DNA of 64,000 nt from Spirometra erinaceieuropaei (lineage: Eukaryota > Platyhelminthes > Cestoda > Diphyllobothriidea > Diphyllobothriidae): contig CACRXP010000608.1 in assembly GCA_902702965.1 (NCBI GenBank), positions 122,246 through 186,245 of the forward strand. Direction: 5' to 3'. A program made the translations under genes and the position numbers. Each line of letters starts with the position of its first letter. Position 1 is the stretch's first letter. Shown piece after piece: positions 8,821 to 19,550 of the stretch. The notes beneath the pieces were generated by a model that saw only the letters and a list, made by a program, of their open reading frames with translations, was not told the DNA's origin and made no database searches.

Positions 8821-10397
8821 TTGTTGGCTCTGTAGTTGACCCTAACGAAATTGTAGTTTCACTGTTGTACTTGACCAAAAACCAGTGCAGATTCGCCTTC
8901 TCGATTGTCTGTCAATAAGTACTCGTGCACTCTTTTGCCGAGATGTTCGCTCACCTCATGAACATACCGCGCGGAGCAATTTGGGCACGATATGGTCTAG
9001 ACAAGTGCTGTTCGTTCGATCTCTGGTAACTGTCTTTGGACCTTATGATTTGCTGTCTGACGATGAATCCCGGTCAGTGAGACCTACGAATCCGAATAGG
9101 TCCTAGTATTTTTGTCGATACTCCCGAAAGACGGTCGAGGATTTCGGGTTTTCACCAGTCGAGTACTCACTGTCTGACTTTGCAGGGCACTTGCGTGCGG
9201 AGGACTTTGAATAACAGCCAGACGGTAGCAGAAGTAGGAAAAGTTTCACTTTCTTCCTCTGATTATCATCGACACAGTGTGTTTGAACGTGTACGAAGTG
9301 GGTCCTGACACAATCGCGTTTGCGATTTGCGAGGAGATTGCCTTTGAAGTGGAGAAGGCGCCTAATGTTAGATGGTTTTAAACTCATTGACATCCGTAGA
9401 TGCATCGAGTCCCTTTGTCACCAACAGGTTTTGTAGGTTCGTCGGGTAGTTGGCCCTCTTTATGGCAATAATCCAGCGACCTTTGTTGGCGGGCCGATTA
9501 GTGAAATTTTTCATCTAACTTATTTCCAGAAGTCTAGGGTCTTTTGCTGCGAAAACTGCTATCAGGGAATTTGTGCAAGAGGCGTAAAGTTACTACTTGC
9601 AGCCGCGTGGCGTTTTTGATCTCCCCATTTGTCTCAAAATCGTGGAGTGCTGCTCCAAAGAACCACTTATTGCGCAGAATAGACTTCCAGCTGCTGTTGC
9701 GTGGGACGATGGGAGAACAGATATTGAACCAATACCTCATCCGAGGTAAGTCAATTTTCTTTAATTTCTCAAACAATTGATTATCGTGCAGCTCTCAGTT
9801 GACGCTGCTAAGGATTGCTGCCAACAGGGATAACAACCCGTGCCAAGTGCTGCTCTATCATGCGGCAGCAGGTGCGAATATGAACTTGACAGTATCGTGT
9901 CAACACCTTGAGGATTCTCTTCTTGAAATCTGCCACCATCCGTCGGTAGAGAACAGTGGTTCTAAGTGGTCCGTACGTGAAGCCTTTTAACAAGGCGTTC
10001 TCATCAAGACATCGGCATGGGAACTTCAACCGAGCCTAGGCGGATAACTCGCTTCGCAAAGGTCTCCCGTCTGCGTGCAGAGCGGAGAAATGTGCGCACG
10101 TAGCCTAAAGCAAGCTGTGTGAAGATATGAGGTCTGTGAACTCGATTTGTCTTCTTGATTTTCCTCGGGAGATAATGAACGCCATAGTATAGCTGGACCT
10201 CGTTATTTTGTGTATAATACTATACATACTTCTAGAGGAGAATCAACTCTCAAGAACTCGCTATAAGGCAGAAGCCGGCTAGACCGCAGTTGATAGCCAG
10301 GCCCCTTGTTACAGGTGGCTGAAGGGTTTGTTTACTGGGCTACTTTTTGGGGTTCCATAAACACATCTGACCAATTCGGCTTCCGTTTTACGTCTGA
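8821..10397. other. Unassigned stretch
   Basis: Open frames of 60-100 codons occur on both strands (9103-9405 minus, 9534-9776 minus, 9544-9780 plus, 9808-10029 minus). None shows a domain I recognise, and GC-content and frame use suggest old repeat DNA. Confidence 0.35.
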
Positions 10398-10655
10398 GGT
10401 TAGGCATAGGATACCGGTTAATGGGTTCCGATTTTCGGGTTAGGGTTATGCTTTTAGGCTTAGGCTTTCGGGTTACGGTTAGGGTTTGATCGTATGATTA
10501 GGTTTCAGTATTACGGTTAGGTTTTCCAGTTACGGCTATGTCTAAGGGCTACGGTTACGTTTACGATTTCGGTTAGGGTTAGGGTTGCCGTTAAAGCTAA
10601 TGGTTAGTCCTTAAGTTTGAAGTTAGGGTTCGGTTTAGAGTCAAATTAGGGTTAA
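10398..10655 (+). repeat. Decayed telomere-like tract (TTAGGG variants)
   Basis: Plus strand rich in GGTTAGGGTT, GGTTACGGTT and TTAGGCTTAGG. Perfect TTAGGG doublets survive at about 10571-10585. About 260 bp. Confidence 0.65.
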
Positions 10656-13600
10656 GGTCGCCGTCCGCTTCCTCATTCCTGGCTACCAACTGCGATCTTA
10701 CCCAGAAGCCTTCTTGATTTGTTTTTGAAAGTTTTGCTAGCCACATGATTAGATTTTTATCCATTCTAGTATGACACCAGGACATTACAAAGTCTTCCTC
10801 GGTATTACGAGGACGCCTTAAGATCCAGGTGATTCCGCCGCCGACAGGGTGCACAGCTCGGTATTACGGAGACAAGTTACGTTAATACACAAAAATGTTA
10901 AACTTACGATTGTAGTCAGTAAATGTATTCCAATATTAGCCATCAATCAGCTATTCGAGACATATCTTGTGAAATCCTCGATTCCTGACATGCCACTATC
11001 GAGAGAAGCGGAAATGTTTACCTTTTTCGGGTTCAATTATATCTCCGAGGGTTCAGAGTAAAAAAATTTACCACACCTTTTGATTCCCGTCACTACACAG
11101 CGAACGGTTTACTGACTGCGCACTATTCATAACACCACTCCTTGAAAAAGAGTTAGTCTGGAGATGTTTTAAGAGGGATTTTTAGGACGGCATTTTTCTT
11201 AAGAAGTCTCAGTAAGTTTTCTTTAATGACATGCATTATATACTTGCACATACTACGATTTCGAATTTTTACATAAAGTTCCGCATCTTTTAAAATAGTT
11301 ATTTTTGCAAATTTAGCGTTATTGTTCATTTTGTATTTGAAATCACCCAAGAGTTTTGGATTATTGCTTGGGTGTTTTGATCGATGACTATGGTTGGGTT
11401 CTTGGGCTCTATAATAACCTTTTGGGAATTTACACCCATCTGATGAGTTAAGCCATAAAGTACGTGCTACATAAATCCCCATACCCCCGAGGTTCATCAG
11501 ACAGCATAAGAGAAACAGCAAAACATCGGTTCAAGTGTTTGATTAGCTTTCGCGGCTGAGACATGGGGAGACTCCTCAAAGTGCATAAAGTCCACACCTA
11601 GTAAACTTGCAAGGGCATCTGTTTAAAGAATAATCTACAACTGAAATACGTCCATAACTGCTGAATACAAACCTAATAAGTAATGTCCCAGACGATTCTC
11701 TCCATGTTAATGCATTAATATAGTAGAAATTGTGAGACGCCGCATATGTACTGGAAGTAGGTAAGACGCAATCATTTAACGTGCCTTCTCGATGAATGCC
11801 AAATAGTAATTCATCAGAATAATTCATCAAAATATTCTGTCCCCTGGATATTTGAATGTGCCTTAGTAAAAAAATTAAGAACGTACTGTGATCAGCAAGT
11901 TACCAGTCCTCCTCAGGCGAGGCAGGTCAATGTTGAAAATGTATACCACTCACTACTTAATACTAAGCTACATTGGAAACTGAGAGTTTATTTGTAAAAA
12001 CTTATCATCAGTTGTTTTCACATCAGAAGAAGCATACAGCTAACATTTTTCGGATGCTATCCCTGATCCTCCAACCGGAATCTAGTGGGAGACTGGTGAA
12101 CACAAAAACCGACAGCGGAAGAATTCGAAAGTATCAGCCCATCTCTCAGGTTGGACGAATAAACGGCGGGAGTGTGGTAACCACGCCACAGCACAACTCC
12201 CATTTTTTGTTTCTGCAAGCGGACGCATGACTAGACATTCCAAGGTCAAACGCATCCATTACGAGCGTTTACACCGCGAAACCGCGCCTCAGTTTCCCAA
12301 ACCCGCCAGACATACCGACTTGCCAGTCAAGGCTACCTGCAGTTTTGTCGGCTGGCCGTCTGGGGTGGGTAAAGTATACACACAAACACGCCCAGATGGG
12401 CTCCTCTTAGCAGAAACAAGCTTTGTTCTATTATAAACGACGAAACTTTTCCGAAAGTTCAGCATAGTAATAAAGTAAAAGCTCAGAAAAACAAGAAGGT
12501 TTATTGCTTCAGTGGGAAAAAAGCCAGGCCAATATCCGAACTACACACCAGGAAAATGGAACGAAAGGAACACAAGAAATAGACATCCAAATGAGCCGTG
12601 ATGCTCAGAGGACATTCACAAATGCTCCAGAAACATTATTCATGAAGACGAGCAAGGCCTGAGCGATCGTTGATGATTCGTCTGTCATCGTATGCGAATT
12701 ATACCTTAAACTCAGATCGAAAAGGCCCCAAGTTCAGTCATAAGGTCCTGACGGCTGCAATGCGGCCTAATGCCCTGCCGGGTACGCACTTAAATGGTTA
12801 AAATCACGAAACAGTGGCATTTATCGGTTCGTTCGGAGTGAGAGGCAGAAAGTGCCTGTTCATTGTTGTTTTAGAGCTCTGTTCTAGGGTCATCGCGTAG
12901 TTATGAACAAAAATTAATAGGAGGAGCAGCAGCTAAGTTCTGACTTATTTGACTTTTTTGGCTAGCCCTTCCTTAATTTAAGTCAGAAGGTCCCCAGATT
13001 CCAGCTTTGGATGGAGATGGCCATTGAGCCGGAGGTCCAACTAACGGACCTGTGGGCGGAATTCGCGCCAGCCTTCGCGGACGCTAGCCAGAGTCACATG
13101 ACACAGGGGTTGTCAACAGTACAAGAGCACGAATCCTATCAACCACCAGAGGCGTAATTGGACGTTATTTGGCATTTCCACTGCAGTAGTATGTCACTCT
13201 GTTACCTCTTCCAAAATATCCCCACATAGTAGAAAAACTATTTATTAACCACGAAGAAGTTACTGAAAACTTGTAATAAAACGAGCAAGACCTTATGATC
13301 CGTCATCCGACAAGACAAGAATGTTAAGAACGAAGCAAAAATCGCTCATATTCCGTCCCTCACCCGGAAGAGACTGGCTACCGTCCTTTCCATTTGATCG
13401 CGGCACAAAAACACCAGATGGCTGTGCGGCACATTAAAAGAACTGTAGCCAATCTCGCACATATTGGTATAATCCGTCGGAATTATTGGTAACATCGCGA
13501 TGCCAGTTATTTCAAGCGGGCTTCAGAATGTCACTAAGTATTTTAAAGACCGCCATAATCAAGAAATTATGTAATATATTTCTTAGTGGAAGCCGGTTGA

Positions 13601-14518
13601 ACATAATTTTTTTCACCTAAGATCAGGTTTCTAAAGCGCCAGCCTACTTTTCGTCAAGCCTAAACTTTCCTTGGGAAATGGGAATCTGTAAAACATATTA
13701 CTGAACAATTTTGTCTAACATGTCAAAGCGTTGAAGCTGACAAAAAAATTCGCAGATGATCCTAATACAGAGGAAATCCTTCAGTCAAAAATGAGGTCTA
13801 ACATGTATAAAGGAAACTTTTTACGACTTCTGAACAAAAGATCTTTATCACCTTGTGAAGGAAAAGTGTTATTGTGTCTGTTTGAGATCGTTGTGAGGAG
13901 AGGAAAAACTAGAAGCTTCCAGTCAAACATTGTTGCGTGTCTTACGTTGCGCCTGTGACCACTCCGCTTACCGCCACCTCAAAGATAACTCGCGAGTCTG
14001 CGAAATAGAACCATTGACTTAACTTGTTATATTTGTGTTTTGATTTACTGTTAAGTAAACGTTTCACATCGGACTCCGCTACCTTATTCATTATTATTGT
14101 GATTGTTGCCCAATTTTACCACTGTGATAGAGTTCTAGCCAACACGCTGCATTAAGTAAAAAGTCATTGGGGCGACGATATTAAAAATAACAGAGACACA
14201 GAAGCCCCACATCTATTCTTTTAACTAGAACTTTTGTCAACCAGCGAGAACACGCCTAGGAATGAAAATGGAAAGTGTGCTCGAAACTAGGTAGGTTAAC
14301 TGACCGGCAAAGTGGGATAGCATTTCTACTCAATGAAAACATGCATTTTGAACGACACAAGAAATGTAGGATACAGCGATATCTTCCTGACCGCCTCCTG
14401 CTACCGATACTATCACAAGTGAACGAGAGAGGCACGAGGAGGTTTGACTGGGAACATTCGGCTTAAATACAGCAAAATAAATGTAAACTCGGGGCATTTG
14501 GTTGCATAGTAAACGCCT
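10656..14518. other. Intron or intergenic stretch, unassigned
   Basis: No supported gene. The minus-strand frame 11153-11521 (122 codons) has no recognisable domain. An alternative frame near 11345-11460 has a possible splice acceptor but nothing to confirm it. Confidence 0.35.
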
Positions 14519-14628
14519 TCTATAAATACAGTAGCCTCCGATACACCATGCGCCCATATCTGAGGATGTGTTTGAGCATGAATGTGATGCATCAGGCGAA
14601 TAAAGTCCTTGTTCCGGTGACCGCGTCT
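14519..14628 (+). repeat. Solitary PLE 3' end
   Basis: It aligns with 19427-19545 of the Penelope-like element: CTATAAATAC, AG-CC, CTGAGGATG, ATCAGGC, AATAAAG, TTGTTCC and GGTGACCGCGTCT match the order in the full copy. The hammerhead core is mutated (CTGAGGA kept, GAAACGTC now GATGCATC), so it should not fold. A 3' fragment alone fits the 5' truncation expected from target-primed retrotransposition. Confidence 0.6.
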
Positions 14629-15050
14629 ACTAATTTTTGTCTAAAGCTTAATTTTCCGCTGTAAAATTGACAACGTAAAGTCCCATGTAAGAGGAGATCT
14701 GAATACCAGCGCGTCAGTCACAACTGTCCAGTTGAAAGATGCCTTCAGGCAGTACAACTGCATGACTACTGTCGCCAACATAGCCCTGCATCACTGAACT
14801 TGTTCGGATTTTTCTGTTGCACCTGTCCATTATTTTTGCATTGCAGTCAGAAACGGCAATGCGAAAGTCATCGATAATAGTAAATTTAGAAAACATACGC
14901 GTTAAGCAACTGATCATTACAATAGAGTCACGTTGAAGTTAAAAATATGAGAAGTTCACAGGGTTTATCAGTGACTCAGGGGCTACTAACGATCGTCTTT
15001 CCCATGCCACCCGCATGGCGAGGTGGGCATGGGAGATTTTTTTATATATT
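14629..15050. other. Unassigned stretch
   Basis: Minus-strand frame 14714-14917 has no recognisable domain or convincing splice sites. Confidence 0.35.
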
Positions 15051-15175
15051 TTTATATTTCATGGAAAACATGCATAGAAATGTTTATTCCTCTGCTCGTT
15101 CAGAAGGAAATTACGTCTTCTTCCAATTTTGTTCGCGAAGGAAGGGTATAATTCGGTTTTCAAAAAGTTTATAAT
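15051..15175 (+). repeat. Inverted repeat, left arm
   Basis: Reverse complement of 15425-15547. Shared blocks include TTTCATGGAAAACATGCATA and AGGAAATTACGTC. Arms about 125 bp, spacer about 250 bp. No open frame. It lies within the host gene's intron and could be a foldback or MITE-like element. Confidence 0.6.
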
Positions 15176-15424
15176 TGTGAGATTTTTTTGTACCGTGAAA
15201 TGGCCCTTCATAAGACGTCATGTCTCTGCATTTAGCAACGTGGCTTGTAAAGGTAACAATGTGCTTCAAATCCACCATTTAATTTTATGAATGCCATATG
15301 GTCTCCTCTTAATACTATAGAGAAATTCATGGTTTTCCGTACGCGGAAATCATACGGCTTGTAGTTTGGGAACCCTGAATGCAAGTGTAACGGCAAATCG
15401 GATTCAAAATTATTCAAGAATTAG

Positions 15425-15547
15425 AAAAGTTGTATAAAACCAAATTTTACCCTTCGTTCGAGTGTAAAATTGAAAGGGGACGTAATTTCCTACTGAATGA
15501 GAAAAAGAATGAATATTTGTATGCATGTTTTCCATGAAATATAATTG
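15425..15547 (-). repeat. Inverted repeat, right arm
   Basis: Partner of 15051-15175. Confidence 0.6.
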
Positions 15548-15887
15548 AATTTTTAAGGGCATTGAAAATTAATGAAAAATGCATGCAACTTAAGTAGTCC
15601 ATTTTTGCGGAATATGCTTTTTGGATGCAGCAAAAAAGAGGTTTGCTCGAAAGCCGGCTTCCTGGAGTAACTGAATTATTATAGAATTATGTCGCAAGAT
15701 GATTGTTTTCACAACCCTACTTAATTTATCTTTTCGAAACGAAAACTCACTTCGGAATTGCTATTAAGATTTCATGAGTTAGCCCACTTACTGCATGTAT
15801 TCCCGACCATTACTGCTACCGTGCACAGCTTTCATTCTTAAAGACAAAGAGAAATGACAAAAATGTAAATCTGATGTTCCAACAAAC

Positions 15888-16011
15888 CTATATTGTAGGT
15901 TATGTTTCTGGATCCGGCTGCCATTGTCCTCGCCTAGACTCCATTCACACATGAACTCCTGTCCATGCAAGTAGTGGCAGTTGAGGTCTCTTGGTGTTTC
16001 AGGAACGTCCG
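15888..16011 (-). CDS. Fibronectin type III exon (start of a domain)
   Basis: On the minus strand, acceptor CTTTTTAG is followed by 124 nt ending at GTTTGT. The translation, after one base from the previous exon, is PDVPETPRDLNCHYLHG, then FMCEWSLGEDNGSRIQKHNL. An opening VPETP, a strand with a conserved Trp (CEWSL) and DNGSRI before the next strand form the A-B-C start of an FN3 domain. The exon begins in phase 1, as supplied by 16814-17009, and ends in phase 2 inside the domain, so the next exon should start with one base. I did not find that exon between here and 6497. Cys residues in strand B and beside the Trp are unusual for FN3 and may form a disulphide. Confidence 0.7.
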
Positions 16012-16813
16012 CTAAAAAGTACAACGTCGAACGAATCACATGACTTGGTTTACATTTTTTGTGAAAATCGACAATATGCTCATCAGTCCTCCTAGACCCC
16101 AGGACCCAATCAGAGCAGCTCATTTAAGTCTGGATAACCTTAAAACCTCATGCAAATGAAATTCGCTGCCTGCCCCTTGGTTACAGTACATTACGCGGGC
16201 GGTTCTGTTTTCTCTTTGAGCTGAGCCCTTTTAAGGGACTGCACGGCGGAATGTGGGCAATAATAAAGAGCGGACTAATCCCACTTTGCTTTGTTTTTTT
16301 TTCGTTAACGCTTCTCAATTACTTATACGTCGACTTTAAAAATAGATGCTTCGAACCCACCGGATCCCTCATGATTTGGTATGCACTCCTGACCTATTGG
16401 TGAAAATTTATAGTATGAGTCTGACAAAATGCTATCGCGTTATCGCAGGAAACTGAAAATGATTAAACTTTAATCGAAACTACATATGCAAAAAACGGTT
16501 AAACAGCCATCTGCCTGCAATAGTTCCGGTATCTTAAAATTGCCTACATTTCCTAGGAGAACTGAAAAGTTTCAGCAACCTGGAGACCTTAGGGCCCTAC
16601 ACATCACCGGTAGGTCGTCGCAGATTTGCCTTAACTAACATATTTTTGCGTATATAATTAGCCGAATTAACACAGCTGGGATTTGTATGGTATTCTCGTG
16701 GCAAAATTTCGAAGGCCCCAATTCCCTCAGGCAGGTTTGCGAGTACGAACATCTCATTTCCTTATGGCAATAAAAACAAAGTGTGTCTTACGAAAAAGCT
16801 AAGATCCACTCAC

Positions 16814-17009
16814 GTGGCGTTTTGCAAATACAAGGCTCATAATTTTCGGCATTTCTGTCAGGAACCGAAACGACCCCCTCTCCAGTGAGATGATTCAGGC
16901 CAAATTCATACTCTGTGTTTGGGAGCGTCTCATTGTGAGTGTATTCTCGCCCCTGAGATTCGGGTGGACGGAGTTGATCGGCAAAAGATACAAAGTGGGC
17001 GTTTCCAGA
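16814..17009 (-). CDS. Fibronectin type III exon (end of a domain)
   Basis: On the minus strand, acceptor TTAATTTCAG is followed by 196 nt ending at a GTGAGT donor. It reads SGNAHFVSFADQLRPPES, then YTHNETLPNTEYEFGLNHLT, then NYEPCICKTP. LPNTEYEFGL is the E-F strand signature of FN3 (usually LxPxTxYxVxV), and the domain ends with KTP, running directly into the next FN3. The reading frame is phase 0 at the start and phase 1 at the end, matching 15888-16011. Together these exons show at least two consecutive FN3 domains. Upstream exons (Ig or further FN3 domains and the signal peptide) would lie at higher coordinates, but I could not identify them. Confidence 0.75.
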
Positions 17010-18069
17010 CTGAAATTAAAAATTCAAAGGTAATGGACACTTGAAAACGCCTTGAAATATAAGGGATCATGTCTTTTCAAATAGTAAAAATTAATTTTGG
17101 ACGATGCGCCGAGAGGGAGCCATCAAATGTAAACACATAAAACGCCGTCTAAAACCCTTCGTAAAAATTTCTGAAAAACTGACTACAGACATACTCCTTT
17201 TAAATTATGCGTTTTTGCATGACTACGTTTGGTCTGGTAAAATGCAAAAGTAAAGAGTCCAATAGAGCATTTATGGCTGCGATACGCTACTGGGGATTTC
17301 GAGTGTAGAGCAACCTTTTGCGTTTCATCATCACGATCTTTCATTTCTCCCACACGGCAGTGTTGAGTGCAAAAATACGACAAGACAGACAGCTGACAAT
17401 ATGAAGATTCGGGATTTTAAATGAAATGTTTTTATCTTCAGACTTTCCAACTTGTATACAGTCAACTTAGGCGAAATCTTGCAATAATACGGTGCAAATG
17501 GGCATTGAAGCATTCTAAATTTTACTAGCCATAGTAAGCAGTATTGTAAAGGGTAATTACCACAAATCTTTTGATCATGTGCATAAACGCTTTGAGTTCA
17601 CGAGACAGTCAAAGTCGAACATTTATTCTGAAATCTGAGACTAGCCACCAGTTCCATAACTTACTGTTGTTTGTTTATTCAGAAACAGTAGTCAAGTAAC
17701 TTACAGAATGCTTGGTTACACAGTTCCAAAATGCATCATAAAGGTAGTTTCTTCTGCAAGAATCTGGTAGAGAAATACATATTTTTGCAAATCTTAACAA
17801 AACGAACATTAATAAAGTGTTATTTTTCACGTGAATCTTCGACTTTCAGTCTGTGCTTAGATATGGTAAAGGATAAAAGGCTCTACTGGGGTTGACGAAA
17901 AAGTCTATGAAGAGCGGCACCATCTCGTATGGCTGTATGTAAAACGGAGAGGCCTTGTATGCCTTGATTTATGAATTAGCATATAATGAGCTGGAGGAGT
18001 TTCATATGAGACATTCGGGACCCGGAGCACAGTCTTTAGGCATGGGGTATGCATTACCGGCCAGTGGTA
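17010..18069. other. Unassigned stretch
   Basis: No recognisable gene or repeat. Minus-strand frames of about 60 codons at 17183-17383 and 17331-17513 appear random. Confidence 0.35.
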
Positions 18070-18077
18070 AGACGTAG

Positions 18078-19400
18078 ATTGAGCTGCTACTACAAAGCAA
18101 ATACGATGAAACGGAGAACCGCCTTGGACACGCCCAAGTCCTTCAGCTCTTGAAGCTCTGTCTCAGGACGTACTTCACGTTCGACGGGACAATCTACGAA
18201 CAGGTGAAGGGCACACCAATGGGTTCGCCGATTTCGGGATTCATCGCCGAGGCGGTCCTGCAACGGTTAGAGTCGCTGGTCTTCCAACACCACATACCGA
18301 AATTCTGGGCCCGGTATGTGGATGATACCTTCGTCGTCATCGAACGGGATCAGGTGTTGACATTCCAAGAACATCTCAACGCCGTCTTCCCGGACATTCA
18401 ATTTACGATGGAGGAGGAAGAGAACAACCAGCTAGCCTTCCTAGATGTCCTTGTATGCCGCAAGGATTGTGGTGGACTAAAGACGAAAGCGTTCAGGAAA
18501 GCGACAAATACGATGCAAGTACTGAACTTCAACAGTAACCACCCAATCAGCCACAAACGCAGTTGTGTAAGGACGCTCTATCGGCGTGTCGAAACGCACT
18601 GCAGTGAGCCGGAAGACAAAATTGCTGAACTACAATACCTCCGACGGGTCTTCAAAGCCAATGGCTACCTGCGCAACTTCGTCGATCGGTGCATACGCAA
18701 AAGGGACGAAAGGCCTAACCGCACGGACACCAAGTCTTGGCGGGCATCTCCGTATGTCAAGAACGTTTCGGAAGCTGTCGGCCGCCTTCTCGCATCACTA
18801 GGGGTTGGAGTTGCACACAGACCGGAGGCAACCATCGGGCATCAGTTAATGAAACCGAAAGACCCACTGCCACGGCTAGAAACGTCTGGAGTCGTTTATC
18901 GGATCTGGTGCAGTTGCGGACAAAGCAACTACGTCGGAGAAACAGGAAGACAGCTCCGAACGAGAATGGCTGAACACGCGGCAGCGGTGCGCAGAAATGA
19001 CGCCAGCTCTCAAGTTGCAGCTCATTCAACGAGATCCGGCCACACATTTAAATTCGATGAGGCCGAAATTCTCGCAAGAGGTGACAACCGAGTGAGCCGG
19101 GAGCTACTGGAATCATGGTTTACTGGCCCCCAGTCCATCAACAAGTGCAACGATCTTCCCATTCCATACTCCGTACTGAAACTTCGCCTAGGCGGGGTAA
19201 CAAGCCATGCGGGGGGCGCAGAGGTGAACACTCTTCCCAACACCGAGGTCGATGCGTCAGATGGTCGAGCAATCATCACGCCAACATCCAACGCACGTGA
19301 TGAAATTGCAGCAATTATCGACTCGAATGTCGGCCATCAAGCAATGATCACACCAAGTGCGACAATCCCGGATGAAGGGGGGAGCCGTGAACGTTCATAG
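18078..19400 (+). CDS. PLE reverse transcriptase / GIY-YIG endonuclease, 5'-truncated open frame
   Basis: Open from just after a TAG at 18075 to a TAG at 19398. The first Met is at 18150, but RT homology begins before it (IELLLQSKYDE), so the frame is a truncated protein, not a complete gene. Counting from that Met, residues 21-30 (GTPMGSPISG) are RT motif B, 56-59 (YVDD) the catalytic motif C, and about 88-103 (FTMEEE to LAFLDV) motifs D/E. Near the C-terminus, VVYRI (Y250), YVGETGR (Y261, R267) and MAEH (E275) form a GIY-YIG nuclease, the endonuclease of Penelope-like elements. The protein would nick target DNA and copy its own RNA onto the nick. RT motifs upstream of B are missing, so activity is unlikely. 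The last 75 residues are low-complexity and not recognised. Confidence 0.85.
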   Translation: MELLLQSKYDETENRLGHAQVLQLLKLCLRTYFTFDGTIYEQVKGTPMGSPISGFIAEAVLQRLESLVFQHHIPKFWARYVDDTFVVIERDQVLTFQEHLNAVFPDIQFTMEEEENNQLAFLDVLVCRKDCGGLKTKAFRKATNTMQVLNFNSNHPISHKRSCVRTLYRRVETHCSEPEDKIAELQYLRRVFKANGYLRNFVDRCIRKRDERPNRTDTKSWRASPYVKNVSEAVGRLLASLGVGVAHRPEATIGHQLMKPKDPLPRLETSGVVYRIWCSCGQSNYVGETGRQLRTRMAEHAAAVRRNDASSQVAAHSTRSGHTFKFDEAEILARGDNRVSRELLESWFTGPQSINKCNDLPIPYSVLKLRLGGVTSHAGGAEVNTLPNTEVDASDGRAIITPTSNARDEIAAIIDSNVGHQAMITPSATIPDEGGSRERS

Positions 19401-19427
19401 GTATGCGGTAGCATGGCTACTGCATCC

Positions 19428-19435
19428 TATAAATA
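19428..19435 (+). promoter_or_regulatory. TATA-like box in the PLE 3' region
   Basis: TATAAATA, conserved at 14521-14528 in the solitary copy. PLEs often carry a repeated terminal region with promoter activity, so this could drive transcription from a tandem partner. Inference only. Confidence 0.35.
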
Positions 19436-19476
19436 CCGCAGCCCCTTGTGCAACAACCACCCGTTTCTGCTCTTTT

Positions 19477-19518
19477 GTCTCTGATGATGGATTCGAGTAG
19501 GAATCCGAAACGTCAGGC
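19477..19518 (+). ncRNA. Hammerhead-like motif at the PLE 3' end
   Basis: GTCT, core CTGATGA (19481-19487), one extra T, stem II GGATTC/GAATCC (six perfect pairs, loop GAGTAG), core GAAA (19507-19510), CGTC, then AGGC which pairs with GTCT. All elements of a type I hammerhead are in order and GUC is the favoured cleavage triplet. The unpaired T between core and stem II departs from the canonical fold, and stem III (ACGU) can form only between two molecules. Hammerheads are known in PLEs, so the placement fits. Confidence 0.6.
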
Positions 19519-19550
19519 TAATAAAGCTCTTGTCCCGGCGATCGTGTCTC

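Larger units (their letters stand above)
18070..19550 (+). mobile_element. Penelope-like element, 5'-truncated (copy A)
   Basis: The element starts in the middle of the reverse transcriptase and runs through an open frame to a 3' region with TATAAATA (19428-19435), a hammerhead-like fold (19477-19518) and AATAAA (19520-19525). The 3' end is set near 19548 by similarity with the solitary copy at 14519-14628. Missing N-terminal RT motifs make it non-autonomous, but the surviving frame is intact, so the insertion is fairly young. Confidence 0.8.

Noticed and set aside
11345..11460. Possible Ig-like exon (VIIEPKNPTIVID) on the minus strand
   Set aside because: No donor in the right place, no conserved Cys/Trp, and a phase that does not bridge the FN3 exons.
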